From positions 1 to 64,000 of the forward strand of contig JAFQRA010000027.1 in NCBI GenBank assembly GCA_017410325.1: DNA of 64,000 bases, read 5' to 3'. Position numbers and translations under genes: made by a program. This DNA comes from Clostridia bacterium. Its GTDB lineage: Bacteria; Bacillota; Clostridia; Oscillospirales; Acutalibacteraceae. A model generated the notes under the pieces. That model did no database searches. It was not told where the DNA came from and worked only from the letters and a program-made list of their open reading frames with translations. This document shows positions 43,321 through 51,381 of this stretch, in pieces (positions within the stretch are counted from its first letter, which is position 1; every line of letters begins with the position of its first letter).

Positions 43321-43370
43321 CTCGGTTAATCCTAAAACTTTATTCATATATCAATGTACGATAGAACTGC

Positions 43371-43438
43371 AGGGAACGCTCTTGAGCGTTCCGCAAGGTC
43401 TGATCCAACTTAATGGAACGGTCAAGACCGTTCCCTAC
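43371..43438. repeat. Two ggaacg-type palindromes
   Basis: ggaacgctcttgagcgttcc (43373-43392) is a near-perfect palindrome, and ggaacggtcaagaccgttcc (43415-43434) is a second of the same length and layout, followed by ctac. They share arms ggaacg/cgttcc but differ in the centre. Confidence 0.8.
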
Positions 43439-43498
43439 ACTGCCTCCAAGTGAAAGCGATATAAATTCGTTGTTGCGTAAAGTTTTAGTGTTAAACAA

Positions 43499-43681
43499 TC
43501 AACCGTTTTCAATCGGGGTAATTACGGGCTTGCCGTCACGGTCAAGCAGGACTGTCATACCGCCTGCGTTGCCGCAGGCGTGGAAAACGTAATTCACACC
43601 CGTTTGCTTATCCACCCATATTTCGGTGACGTTAAGCGAGCCCTGCGAATAGGTTTTTTCAAATCTTTTATCGTCAAACAT
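43499..43681 (-). CDS. DUF6440-like small protein
   Basis: The 60-residue protein (RFEKTYSQGSLNVTEIWVDK, TGVNYVFHACGNAGG, LLDRDGKPVI) resembles the short DUF6440 family of Firmicutes and phages: a strand, a VDKxTGVNY turn, a Gly-rich loop and a final LxDxDGKPVI. Function unknown. AGAGGTGC lies upstream of the ATG. It is 18 bp after the next upstream membrane-protein gene. Confidence 0.65.
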   Translation of the reverse strand: MFDDKRFEKTYSQGSLNVTEIWVDKQTGVNYVFHACGNAGGMTVLLDRDGKPVITPIENG

Positions 43682-43699
43682 TTTTGCACCTCTGTAATA

Positions 43700-44071
43700 T
43701 CAGTCTAATACCGCCGCGATGTTACACAATTCACCAAGCAGCAAAACGATGACATTGAATACATTTGCTGTTACAACTATACCGCGTATGCGTTTTTTAA
43801 TTGCAAAGCGTTTCATTCGTTCAGTAATCCAAGACCACGAAAGAAGGAATACTGCGGCAACTGAAACCCACAGCAGATAGCAGTATTTCACTGCCTTTTC
43901 CAAAAGCGAGATATCCGTACCCGGAAAATTGGAAGTCATAAATCCGTAGGCAAATGCAAGCAGAACGCAAATAAAGCAAACCGCAATATTGACAGCCGCC
44001 ATTTTTTCATCAAAGAAAAGAAGCTTGAACTTTTTTGTGTTGTTGCCGGGCGACAGCTTCAGCCTTTTCAT
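43700..44071 (-). CDS. Small membrane protein, unknown
   Basis: The 123-residue protein has a basic N-terminus and three predicted membrane helices (MAAVNIAVCFICVLLAFAYG; AVKYCYLLWVSVAAVFLLSW; GIVVTANVFNVIVLLLGELC). Its ATG overlaps the stop of the peptidase E gene by 4 nt. No family recognised. Confidence 0.7.
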   Translation of the reverse strand: MKRLKLSPGNNTKKFKLLFFDEKMAAVNIAVCFICVLLAFAYGFMTSNFPGTDISLLEKAVKYCYLLWVSVAAVFLLSWSWITERMKRFAIKKRIRGIVVTANVFNVIVLLLGELCNIAAVLD

Positions 44072-44742
44072 TTTAATTCTTCCTCTTTAAAACCGTTGGC
44101 TTTGGGCAGAAGCCAGGCTTTTTTGCCCTCTTCGACACAGAGTACGTTTGCTATTTTGCCGTCGATGAAGGTTACAGCAACGTCGTTATCAATTGCAAGA
44201 CCGTCGTGTGAGCCTAAATTCTTGATTTCGTATTTGAAATTCTGCCAGCTTGCGCTTTCGTAATGCGGACAGTTGCAGTAAGGCAAAAGTCCCACGCACT
44301 CGACAAAGACAAACCTGCCTTCAATACAGTCGTCCCAGCCCCAGTCAAACCAGCACATTGCGCCCGAAGACAAACCCGAGAGGATTATTCCCTTTTCATA
44401 CGCCTCACGGAAGATTTGGGTTGCACCCGTTTTATTCCACGTATCCATAAGGAATTTGAGGTTGCCGCCGTCGACATAGACAATATCGCTGCCGAGGATT
44501 TTTCCCCTTATATCATCGTAGGTCAGGCTTTCGTCGGTGAGATAGAGCACATCGCCCTCACCGCCGACCTCTTTAAAGGCGGACATAAACTGCGGCGTAT
44601 CGCCCGGGTCATCAAAAGAAGCGGTGGGCAGAAAGAGCCACTTCGGATTTTCTTTTTCGCACAATGAACGGATGTGGCGAAGCAACGGCCACATTTCGCC
44701 GTATTCAAAGCTGCCTCCGCCAAGCGCAACGATTTTCCCCAT
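44068..44742 (-). CDS. Peptidase E (S51) family protein
   Basis: The 224-residue protein has the S51 fold: IVALGGGSFEYGEM at the start, FLPTASFDD, VYVDGGNLKFLMDTWNKTG, and the nucleophile elbow ILSGLSSGAMCWF with the catalytic Ser (about residue 124). Family members remove Asp-containing dipeptides or act as cyanophycinases. A promoter is at 44772-44800. It is the first gene of a short unit with the membrane protein and DUF6440 gene. Confidence 0.88.
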   Translation of the reverse strand: MGKIVALGGGSFEYGEMWPLLRHIRSLCEKENPKWLFLPTASFDDPGDTPQFMSAFKEVGGEGDVLYLTDESLTYDDIRGKILGSDIVYVDGGNLKFLMDTWNKTGATQIFREAYEKGIILSGLSSGAMCWFDWGWDDCIEGRFVFVECVGLLPYCNCPHYESASWQNFKYEIKNLGSHDGLAIDNDVAVTFIDGKIANVLCVEEGKKAWLLPKANGFKEEELK

Positions 44743-44771
44743 AGTTAATTACCTCCAGACTTAATATTGAA

Positions 44772-44800
44772 ATTATAACACAAATTCAGAATAACGGCAA
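44772..44800 (-). promoter_or_regulatory. Promoter for the peptidase E unit
   Basis: TTGCCG (44795-44800) and TATAAT (44772-44777) on the minus strand are 17 bp apart, 30 bp before the start at 44742. Confidence 0.65.
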
Positions 44801-44849
44801 TAATTGCTGTCAATAATCCTTTCAAATAAAAGAAAGGATATTGTGATTT

Positions 44850-45389
44850 ATGGAACTTAAAGACAGCAAGACGCTGAACAATCTTTTTGCGGCTTTTGCA
44901 GGCGAAAGTCAGGCACACACGAAGTATTTATACTACGCTGAAAAGGCAAAGCAGGACGGATACGAACAGATTGGCGCTATATTTGAAGAAACGGCGAAGA
45001 ACGAAAAGGAGCACGCAGAAATATGGTTTAAGCTGATTAACGATAACGCCATACCCGACACGGTGAGAAACCTTACAGATGCCGCTTCGGGCGAAAACTA
45101 CGAATGGACAGATATGTACGCAGGGTTTGCGAAAACCGCGAGAGAGGAAGGGTTTGACCGCATTGCCTTCCTTTTTGAGCAGGTGGCTGAAATTGAAAAA
45201 GAACACGAAAACCGCTACAGAAAGCTCATTTCCAACATTGAGGGCGGTCTTGTGTTCAGCAGAGATAACGATATGATATGGCAATGCCGCAACTGCGGAC
45301 ACATTGTAATCGGCAAGGGTGCGCCGAATATGTGCCCCGTGTGCTCGCACGAGCAGAGCTATTTCCAGCTTAAGGCACAGAACTATTAA
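44850..45389 (+). CDS. rbr: Rubrerythrin
   Basis: The 179-residue protein has the ferritin-like diiron domain ([20 protein letters not shown] with Glu/His ligands; [39 protein letters not shown]) and a C-terminal rubredoxin-like FeS4 domain ([12 protein letters not shown] and [12 protein letters not shown]). It reduces hydrogen peroxide in anaerobes. AAAGGAT lies before the ATG. Single gene, divergent from the peptidase E unit. Confidence 0.95.
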   Translation: MELKDSKTLNNLFAAFAGESQAHTKYLYYAEKAKQDGYEQIGAIFEETAKNEKEHAEIWFKLINDNAIPDTVRNLTDAASGENYEWTDMYAGFAKTAREEGFDRIAFLFEQVAEIEKEHENRYRKLISNIEGGLVFSRDNDMIWQCRNCGHIVIGKGAPNMCPVCSHEQSYFQLKAQNY

Positions 45390-45400
45390 AGACGAAAAAA

Positions 45401-45449
45401 CATCCTGAACGAAAAGAAGCTTTAAAGAGCCTTCACTTCGTTCAGGATG
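45401..45449. repeat. Intergenic inverted repeat (catcctgaacgaa / ttcgttcaggatg)
   Basis: Perfect 13-bp arms lie at 45401-45413 and 45437-45449, followed by a T-run. It matches the design of the repeat at 3428-3493. Placed between converging rubrerythrin and the SipW operon end, it can serve as a bidirectional terminator. Confidence 0.85.
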
Positions 45450-45461
45450 ACATTTTTATTG

Positions 45462-46019
45462 TCAGTTGTCGAGAATATCAATATACACCGTGCAGGTGTT
45501 TCTGCCGCAGTACTCGCCTTTTTCGTTGTATGCGCTAACAACGCAGATACAGGTGTAATCGCCTTTTTTAAGGCTGAGCTTATCCGTAAGCTTATCGTTG
45601 AGAATACACTCACCCGGCTTAAGTCTGGGCGATTCGTAAATCGGGTCGGACTGATTTTTCGGCAGATAGAACTTGAACTCCAAATCATACTCCGAAACCT
45701 TGGGATTTTCAAGCATTATACTGCCGCGGCAATACAGGTTATCAAAAACGATATCCGTATTCAGTCGGTAGCGGATTTCGCCCTCGGGGATTTCGGTAAT
45801 CTGATTTTTTTCGTAAATTACGCCCTGCTTTACCGCACCGCGCGGAATTGTAAAGCCGGCAAGCATATGAAAGAAACCGAGAGAATTAAGCGAAAAAACA
45901 GCAATAGCAAGCACAAGGCTGCTGACAGCAAGCATAATAGCCGCCTGCATTACCTTGGGCTCTTTAAGCATTTGTGCAAAGCTTTTTTTATTGAATTTTT
46001 CAGCTTTGTTTTTCTGCAT
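45462..46019 (-). CDS. Exported/membrane protein of the SipW-type operon (last gene)
   Basis: Start is ATG at 46019 (MQKNKAEKFNKKSF), inside the end of the previous gene (20-nt overlap); GAGG lies upstream. The 185-residue protein has a cytoplasmic ~25-residue basic tail, one membrane helix (AAIMLAVSSLVLAIAVFSL, about 26-45) and an outer beta-rich domain (RYRLNTDIVFDNLYCRG, LEFKFYLPKNQSDPIY, GDYTCICVVSAYNEKG). Overall plan and the ...LKPGE-CILNDKL stretch resemble the neighbouring 46000-46899 protein (LEPGRALSDIFI), so the two are probably paralogues. No family recognised. Confidence 0.75.
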   Translation of the reverse strand: MQKNKAEKFNKKSFAQMLKEPKVMQAAIMLAVSSLVLAIAVFSLNSLGFFHMLAGFTIPRGAVKQGVIYEKNQITEIPEGEIRYRLNTDIVFDNLYCRGSIMLENPKVSEYDLEFKFYLPKNQSDPIYESPRLKPGECILNDKLTDKLSLKKGDYTCICVVSAYNEKGEYCGRNTCTVYIDILDN

Positions 46020-46899
46020 CCTCTGTTTCCTCTTCCAAACCGACCTGAACTGTAAGGTCGGAATACTGAACGCCGATAAGCTCATAGCTTTCGGGGTCGT
46101 AAGCGGCAATAACGAGCTTCATATCGTGCCTGCCGTATTTAAGGTCGCTGATAAAAATATCGGAAAGTGCTCTGCCCGGTTCAAGACCGAGTGAACGGTA
46201 AATTACCGTATCGGAAGAATTGACAATGCTTGCGATAAGCACACAGTTATTGTCAAAGACATTTACGAGATTGAGGTTAGCGCTTGAATACTTTTCGGGG
46301 AAAACAAGCTCGGTTGCCGCATAATAGCGGAAATCGTCCACATCTCCCTTGCGCTTCATATTATCCGCAAAGCTGTACTGGGTAACGAGGTCATCGGTTA
46401 CGATATAGGTTGAGGTGTCGGGAATTGTACGGCCTCTGTACTCGATAATTGCTTCGTCCGGCACACCAAAGCGTGACGAAGTAACCCACGCAATAACGCA
46501 CACGGCGGCAACAACCACACTGACAGCCAGAACAATAGCCGCAACCTTATTGACACCGAAATCAAAAATCTTTTTCGCAATTATTTTACCGTAATTTTTC
46601 TTCGGTCTCTTAACCTTGACAGGCTTTTTCTTGGGAGCCGGCTTGGCTTTTTCTGTTTTAGGCTTTGCAGGTAAAGCAGGCTTATTCTCCTGCTTTACTT
46701 CGCTTTTGATTTCCTGCTTTACCTCAGGCTTCGCTTCGGGCTTAGGCTCAGGCTTAGCTTCAGGAACGGGTTCGGGCTTTGGTTCAGGCTTTTTGACGGG
46801 AGCGGCAGCCTTTACGGGAGCGTTTTTGCCCTTATATTGTGCCGCAGCCTGTCGAGCGGCTGCGGCACTTTTTTTCTTTTTCTGTCTTCTGTTTGCCAT
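46000..46899 (-). CDS. Membrane protein with Pro/Lys/Glu-rich cytoplasmic tail (SipW-type operon)
   Basis: The 299-residue protein has about 105 residues of low-complexity Lys/Pro/Glu/Ala repeats (PEPKPEPVPEAKPEPKPEAK) on the cytoplasmic side, one membrane helix (AAIVLAVSVVVAAVCVIAWV, about 120-140) and an outer domain of ~150 residues (TSSRFGVPDEAIIEYRGRTI; YRSLGLEPGRALSDIFISDL; HDMKLVIAAYDPES). The outer domain resembles that of the next gene. A PK/PE tail can reach proteins at a distance, so a platform or linker role in the export system is a guess. Confidence 0.75.
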   Translation of the reverse strand: MANRRQKKKKSAAAARQAAAQYKGKNAPVKAAAPVKKPEPKPEPVPEAKPEPKPEAKPEVKQEIKSEVKQENKPALPAKPKTEKAKPAPKKKPVKVKRPKKNYGKIIAKKIFDFGVNKVAAIVLAVSVVVAAVCVIAWVTSSRFGVPDEAIIEYRGRTIPDTSTYIVTDDLVTQYSFADNMKRKGDVDDFRYYAATELVFPEKYSSANLNLVNVFDNNCVLIASIVNSSDTVIYRSLGLEPGRALSDIFISDLKYGRHDMKLVIAAYDPESYELIGVQYSDLTVQVGLEEETEDAEKQS

Positions 46900-46925
46900 T
46901 TTAAGTTAATTCTCCTGTTTTACGG

Positions 46926-47540
46926 TTATCTCCACGGGAGAGCGTCAATACCCCAGAACTGCTGATATCTGTTGAACTGTACGGCATCGACAGTTACATC
47001 AATGCGCAGTGTCACACCGCTCGGAATAGCCGAGGTATCGAAATTAGCGAAATCAAAACCGCTGAAAATCTCAACGCCTTCATCACTTATCGGGAAAGCA
47101 CCTTTATAATAAACGAAACCGTCGGTAAATCTGTTATCAAAGAGCTTGTCGTTTTCGGCAACGATAAAGGGAAGGTTGTATTCACCCTGAAGACGTTTAC
47201 CGTCCGATGTTACCCACTCCTGCGAAATTCTGACTCTTGTAAAAGCAACACCGTTACCTGCCTGCTTTACTCTGAAGCAGACGTTGGCAAGATTGCCTAT
47301 ATCTTCCTTGGCAAATGTGAGCACCTCGCTTTTGGGCACCCATGTTTCACCGCCATTGGTTGAAACTTCAATGCTATAAACAAAATCCTGCAAACTTGTA
47401 AGACGGAGAGGATTGAGCGGAGTACCGCTTGTAAGCCAGGCAGTTGTACCGCAGTAAACCGCAATCAAGGCGCACAGCACCAGAGCGACAACCGCCAACG
47501 GATTGAGCTTATATTTTTTTGTGGATTTGGTTTTGCTCAT
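46926..47540 (-). CDS. TasA/camelysin-like exported protein (AWL signal)
   Basis: The 204-residue protein has a basic start and a hydrophobic stretch ending in a SipW-cognate-like site (AVVALVLCALIAVYCGTTAW, then LTSG). The mature part is beta-rich (VYSIEVSTNGGETWVPKSEV; VCFRVKQAGNGVAFTRVRIS) and ends in IDVTVDAVQFNRYQQFW. The last strand pattern ID(V/I)TVxAV also ends the giant protein at 51382. This is the layout of small exported matrix or fibre subunits cut by SipW-type peptidases. No catalytic motif. Confidence 0.75.
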   Translation of the reverse strand: MSKTKSTKKYKLNPLAVVALVLCALIAVYCGTTAWLTSGTPLNPLRLTSLQDFVYSIEVSTNGGETWVPKSEVLTFAKEDIGNLANVCFRVKQAGNGVAFTRVRISQEWVTSDGKRLQGEYNLPFIVAENDKLFDNRFTDGFVYYKGAFPISDEGVEIFSGFDFANFDTSAIPSGVTLRIDVTVDAVQFNRYQQFWGIDALPWR

Positions 47541-47564
47541 TATAATGCGCCCTTTCGGTTAAAA

Positions 47565-48386
47565 TTATTCTGCTGCGAGCACGGTTTTATCATACTGCTC
47601 TGCGGATATTTTGACGTCAACATCGAAAACAAGCTCACGCACGGCACTGTTCTCGATTGCCTGCGACTGGTCAACGAATGCATCATATTCGACCCAGAAG
47701 CAGACACAATACGTCTTTTCGTTACCGGGTTCAAGCTTATCTGTAGTTTCCTGGATATCATTTAAGAAGCTCAGCTTCTGCTCGGGAGTAAAGCTTTCAA
47801 AGCCCGTCTCCAAAGCAATTTTTTCTTCGATTCTGTCTGCCAGCTTTGAATCGTAAAAAAGGTCATCGTTATTCTCGTAGGGCTTGATAAGGCAATTATC
47901 GTCTGCATCAACCCATACGCCGGGTACAAGCTCGGTATCCATTGTTCCGATATCACTGGCTGTATCGATTTCATAAATAAAATAACGAAGGCCCTTGTCA
48001 ATCTCGGCTGCTGTCATAACGTCATCCTGCGTATTGGAGTAGCTGATATTAACAGAAACTGCCGCATCAAGGCCGCCGACAGGATTGTTGTTTTTAGCTG
48101 AAAAGACGTAATACTTGGCGGCGTGCTCAAACATATTTGCACGCTCGTCAGCATCGTCAAATTTGGTTGCCGCATCAAATTTCAGTTCAAGCACCGTTTC
48201 GTTTTCGCCCATTCTGTCACCGGTAAAAGAAACGTTGAGTTCTTCCATTTTATAGATTTCGGAATCCTCGCCCGAATCCGAAAACCATGCGGTTGTAGGC
48301 TCGGAAGAGGAGTAAACGCCTATGCAGAAAACAAGCATTGCACAAAGCACGAAGCTGAAAACACTGCGCTTATTAAAACTTTTCAT
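47565..48386 (-). CDS. TasA/camelysin-like exported protein (AWF signal)
   Basis: The 273-residue protein starts with a long signal (VFSFVLCAMLVFCIGVYSSS) ending TTAWFSDSGEDSE, very like the AWF/AYFSD site of SipW-dependent proteins. The mature part is acidic and beta/helix mixed (ELNVSFTGDRMGENETVLEL; YYVFSAKNNNPVGGLDAAVS) and ends with VFDVDVKISAEQYDKT. Its ATG shares one base with the stop of the signal peptidase gene upstream, so peptidase and cargo are translationally coupled. Confidence 0.8.
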   Translation of the reverse strand: MKSFNKRSVFSFVLCAMLVFCIGVYSSSEPTTAWFSDSGEDSEIYKMEELNVSFTGDRMGENETVLELKFDAATKFDDADERANMFEHAAKYYVFSAKNNNPVGGLDAAVSVNISYSNTQDDVMTAAEIDKGLRYFIYEIDTASDIGTMDTELVPGVWVDADDNCLIKPYENNDDLFYDSKLADRIEEKIALETGFESFTPEQKLSFLNDIQETTDKLEPGNEKTYCVCFWVEYDAFVDQSQAIENSAVRELVFDVDVKISAEQYDKTVLAAE

Positions 48387-48865
48387 TAAGACCTTTCTCC
48401 TTTCTGCTTGAATTTATAAACAACAAAACGAACAAGCATTATTGCAATTAAAACAGCCGCCAGCACCGTAATAACAGCGGTAGAATTGAAATTCAGCGAA
48501 ATAAAACCTAAAGCCGGCACGCTGAAAACCACCTTTCCGATAATATCGTCAAGCGCTGTCGGCAACGGGTCGGGCTGAGGATTGTTGTCACCCATTGTGT
48601 AAACGAGATTATTTTCATAATCGATATAATCGATACGGTGTGTAAACATACCGCCCGAGGGAAGCCTTGCGGTAATTATGTCACCCTCGGCATACTCCCC
48701 TGCCTTACGTACAAAGACCATATCGCCCTCGTGAAGCTCATCCTCCATACTCGGTGATGCTACGGCAAAGGTTTTGGTATCGGTTATTTTAAGACCGACG
48801 GTAAACGCAAAAACAAGAACTATTATAATTGCAACAATATTATAAAGTACGTTAAATATTTTCAT
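48386..48865 (-). CDS. SipW/ER-type signal peptidase I (third copy)
   Basis: The 159-residue peptidase has N- and C-terminal membrane helices (IVAIIIVLVFAFTVGL; TAVITVLAAVLIAIMLVRF). The S26B catalytic pattern is present: Ser in ASPSMEDELHEGDMVFVRK (about 38), His in FTHRIDYID (about 76) and GDNNPQPDP (about 93), with His in place of the Lys used by bacterial-type enzymes. It is coupled to the AWF-signal protein just downstream. Confidence 0.9.
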   Translation of the reverse strand: MKIFNVLYNIVAIIIVLVFAFTVGLKITDTKTFAVASPSMEDELHEGDMVFVRKAGEYAEGDIITARLPSGGMFTHRIDYIDYENNLVYTMGDNNPQPDPLPTALDDIIGKVVFSVPALGFISLNFNSTAVITVLAAVLIAIMLVRFVVYKFKQKGERS

Positions 48866-48885
48866 AAATTCAAACCAATCTCAAC

Positions 48886-49656
48886 TTATGACTGAGCCTG
48901 TGTTGATGACGGTTCTTCCGTCTGCTGAGTACTGAAAGTAATTTCGCCTATATTTTCCCATGTGGCATAAGCTGCCTGCTTTGCCTGGAAAGCGATTTTT
49001 ACGGTGAAACTGTTTTTATCCTTAAAAACCGAAGTGGGTATATCCGAATTTTCGCCGCTGTAGTACATAGCCGTAAACATCGGTATGGGGTCAACAGCTT
49101 CAAGACCGCCGACAATAATATCGCTGTTTGTTTCGGGATTTACATAGTTGAAATAGCCCGTTTCGGCATCATACTGCCAGTAAACTTTACCGTTGGTGTC
49201 GGTTGCAAGCTGAGCTACAAAGGGTCTGCTGTCGGTTGACTGGCCGACTACGCTGTAGCCGTCTGTCATATTACCGGCATCATCAATATAGGTATAAAAG
49301 ACCTTCATTCTAAGCTGGGCGTCAACATATTTCTGTGTTTTTTCCTCGCCTTCGTGAAGATCAGCCTCCAATTTAATGGGCACAAGGTACAGCTTTGTGT
49401 TCTGTTCAAGGTTTTCGGGGATATTTTCAAGCTTTGTGAGAAGATTCACTTCGGGCTGTATTGTTCCCATCGTTTCACTGTCGATAAAACCGCCGACAAG
49501 AGTATAGCCTATATTACCTGAAAGGAAATTATGAACAACACCTCTGCCCGAGCCGCCTGCGTAGGTTATAAACCACGCATAGGTGCCGCCGACACCGAAT
49601 GCGCCGACAACGAAAACCAACGAAAGTATAAGACAGATTATCTTTGTTTTCATCAT
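48886..49656 (-). CDS. Exported protein with AWF-type signal (SipW substrate-like)
   Basis: The 256-residue protein has the signal ICLILSLVFVVGAFGVGGTY followed by AWFITY, the closest in this operon to the TasA/CPF_0494-type signal (Gly-Gly-T-x-A-W-F). The mature part is acidic and beta-rich (YTLVGGFIDSETMGTIQPEV; LYLVPIKLEADLHEGEEKTQ; FTVKIAFQAKQAAYATWENI) and ends in a Thr/Ser/Gln tail. Its start overlaps the end of the peptidase gene at 49653 by 4 nt. Confidence 0.82.
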   Translation of the reverse strand: MMKTKIICLILSLVFVVGAFGVGGTYAWFITYAGGSGRGVVHNFLSGNIGYTLVGGFIDSETMGTIQPEVNLLTKLENIPENLEQNTKLYLVPIKLEADLHEGEEKTQKYVDAQLRMKVFYTYIDDAGNMTDGYSVVGQSTDSRPFVAQLATDTNGKVYWQYDAETGYFNYVNPETNSDIIVGGLEAVDPIPMFTAMYYSGENSDIPTSVFKDKNSFTVKIAFQAKQAAYATWENIGEITFSTQQTEEPSSTQAQS

Positions 49657-50156
49657 TTCACCGCTTTCTTTCTTGATTTGCAGCCTTCAATTTCTACGGC
49701 AAGCCACACGATATATATAAGTGCAATTATTATTTTGCCGACGGCAGAGTTCATAGCCTGGACAGCATAGCCCCAATACGGAACGTAAAAGCTGACCCTT
49801 CCCCTGCACTGTTCAAAGGGAGTCGGTAACGGGTCGGGCCCGTTATTCGCATCGCCTTTCGTGTATAAAAGTTCGTTTTTATAATCTATGTACATTACGC
49901 GGTGGGTAAAGGACTTGTTTTGCGCATCGTTTGAGAAAAGCAAAACATCCACACCGGGAACGATATTTTCCAATTCAACAGCACGGGTATAAACCATACT
50001 TCCTTGCGGAATATTCGGCTCCATACTGCCCGTTTTGACATAGTGAGCTTCAAAGCCGAACACCTCAGGCAGCCACACAGCCGCACAAAGCAAAGCCATA
50101 ACCGCAGCAAAAACAGCAAACGTTTTACTGCTTTTTCTTTTTTTCGTCATCTTCAT
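49653..50156 (-). CDS. SipW/ER-type signal peptidase I (second copy)
   Basis: The 167-residue peptidase shows Ser in VKTGSMEPNIPQGSMVYTR (about 44), His in SFTHRVMYID (about 85) and KGDANNGPDPLP (about 102), with a membrane helix at each end (FAVFAAVMALLCAAVW; IIIALIYIVWLAVEI). Start is ATG at 50156 or 50150; it overlaps the end of the first peptidase gene by about 30 nt. It is coupled by 4 nt to the AWF-signal protein downstream. Confidence 0.9.
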   Translation of the reverse strand: MKMTKKRKSSKTFAVFAAVMALLCAAVWLPEVFGFEAHYVKTGSMEPNIPQGSMVYTRAVELENIVPGVDVLLFSNDAQNKSFTHRVMYIDYKNELLYTKGDANNGPDPLPTPFEQCRGRVSFYVPYWGYAVQAMNSAVGKIIIALIYIVWLAVEIEGCKSRKKAVK

Positions 50157-50697
50157 TAGTCTTTTCGTTCATTTTTTTGCTTATATTTACAAACTCAAGA
50201 GTGATAATAAAGCACATAGGAAGCACGACTACCAGAAGGAAAATCGCAGGATTTTCTCTGACCTTCATCAGCTTTTCCATAAGGTTGCTTTTGGCGACAA
50301 CCTTGCCGATTATCTTTTCACTCTGAGCAGGATATTCGTCGGGAATTTCATTTGCATCACCCTGCGTAACGAAGGAATATGTACCGTCGCCGTCATCGGT
50401 GATTTCCATAATTCTGTGGGTGACTATCATATTGTTGAGATTCGGGTGGCTTGAATAGAACGTAATTACGTCCTTAACTTCAAGCTCGCTCGGGTCGGTT
50501 TCCTTGATAATGATAACCGAGCCGATGGGATATTCGGGCGTCATACTGCCCGTTTGCACGGCCATAAAGCCGTAGCCTAAAACTGTTGTTGCCTTGCCGC
50601 TTTTAGCGTTTACGCCGACAAGGACAAGTATGCCTGCGGCCAAAAAGATGACCGCCACAAGGATAGTATTTATAATTTTGCCGATAATCTTTTTCAT
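50125..50697 (-). CDS. SipW-like signal peptidase I (first copy)
   Basis: The 190-residue peptidase has Ser in VQTGSMTPEYPIGSVIIIK (about 51), His in VTHRIMEITD (about 93) and TQGDANEIPDEYP, with helices at both ends (ILVAVIFLAAGILVLVGV; IFLLVVVLPMCFIITLEFV) and a highly charged C-terminal tail. Of the three copies this fits SipW itself best. It lies 7 bp after the AWY-signal protein gene. Confidence 0.9.
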   Translation of the reverse strand: MKKIIGKIINTILVAVIFLAAGILVLVGVNAKSGKATTVLGYGFMAVQTGSMTPEYPIGSVIIIKETDPSELEVKDVITFYSSHPNLNNMIVTHRIMEITDDGDGTYSFVTQGDANEIPDEYPAQSEKIIGKVVAKSNLMEKLMKVRENPAIFLLVVVLPMCFIITLEFVNISKKMNEKTNEDDEKKKKQ

Positions 50698-50704
50698 TTA
50701 TTAC

Positions 50705-51358
50705 TTATCCTTCCGCCTGGGTGTCGTCCCCTTCCGTACCGTCCGGAAGGCTGACAGCCAATACAAATGACAGCTTTTTGCCGGCATAGGTATTGTCGGC
50801 AGATTCAAGCATTTTAATCTGATATTCATATACGTACTGCGGTGAGTTTTTATCCTTACGGGACGGGTCAACCGTCTCGTTGTCAACGATTTTTCCGTCA
50901 GACGGTAAAGGCACAAAATCGCCGTCATTGACTTTTATATACAGAACGTCGGAAAGCATATTTTCCTCTGTAACAACCTCAAACCTGGTTGTTTCTTCGA
51001 CGTTTTCCTCGCCTTCCTCCGTTACAGTTTCCGGCTCACGAAGAGAGGCTGAAATATCGGTAAGCGACATTGTCAGCACATCATCCTCTCTTGCCGTAAA
51101 CTTGACACGGAAAGTGTACGCCTGACCCGGCTGAATATCAAGATGGCCGCCGTTGTAGCCTACCCAGGTAGAACCGTCGTAATACTCGATTGAGTTTAGC
51201 TGTGAAGGGACATCAGGAGCCTTGAGTGTTGCCGTGATTCTGCTTACCAAAGCGTGATCGCCAACGGCATACCACGCAAAGGTAGCACAGACAAGCACAA
51301 GCACAAGCACGCCGCCTGCGATTGCAAGCTGAAAAGCATTTGTTTTCTGACTTTTCAT
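50705..51358 (-). CDS. Exported protein with AWY-type signal (SipW substrate-like)
   Basis: The 217-residue protein has a short basic start, hydrophobic stretch AIAGGVLVLVLVCATFAWYA, and a beta-rich mature part (YYDGSTWVGYNGGHLDIQPG; YTFRVKFTAREDDVLTMSLT; LSFVLAVSLPDG). TFAWYAVGD fits a SipW-cognate cut region. It is the second visible gene of the operon, 23 bp after the giant protein, and followed directly by the first peptidase. Confidence 0.8.
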   Translation of the reverse strand: MKSQKTNAFQLAIAGGVLVLVLVCATFAWYAVGDHALVSRITATLKAPDVPSQLNSIEYYDGSTWVGYNGGHLDIQPGQAYTFRVKFTAREDDVLTMSLTDISASLREPETVTEEGEENVEETTRFEVVTEENMLSDVLYIKVNDGDFVPLPSDGKIVDNETVDPSRKDKNSPQYVYEYQIKMLESADNTYAGKKLSFVLAVSLPDGTEGDDTQAEG

Positions 51359-51381
51359 TTCCTGATGTCCCCACTTTCAAA

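Noticed and set aside
43031..43498. CRISPR array in the repeat-rich gene-free stretch
   Set aside because: The palindromes differ from each other and are not direct repeats at regular spacing; no cas genes nearby.
48386..50697. Signal peptidases as LexA-like or UmuD-like S24 proteases
   Set aside because: Ser-His pattern with two membrane helices and GD(A/N)N box fits S26B signal peptidases; no DNA-binding domain is present.
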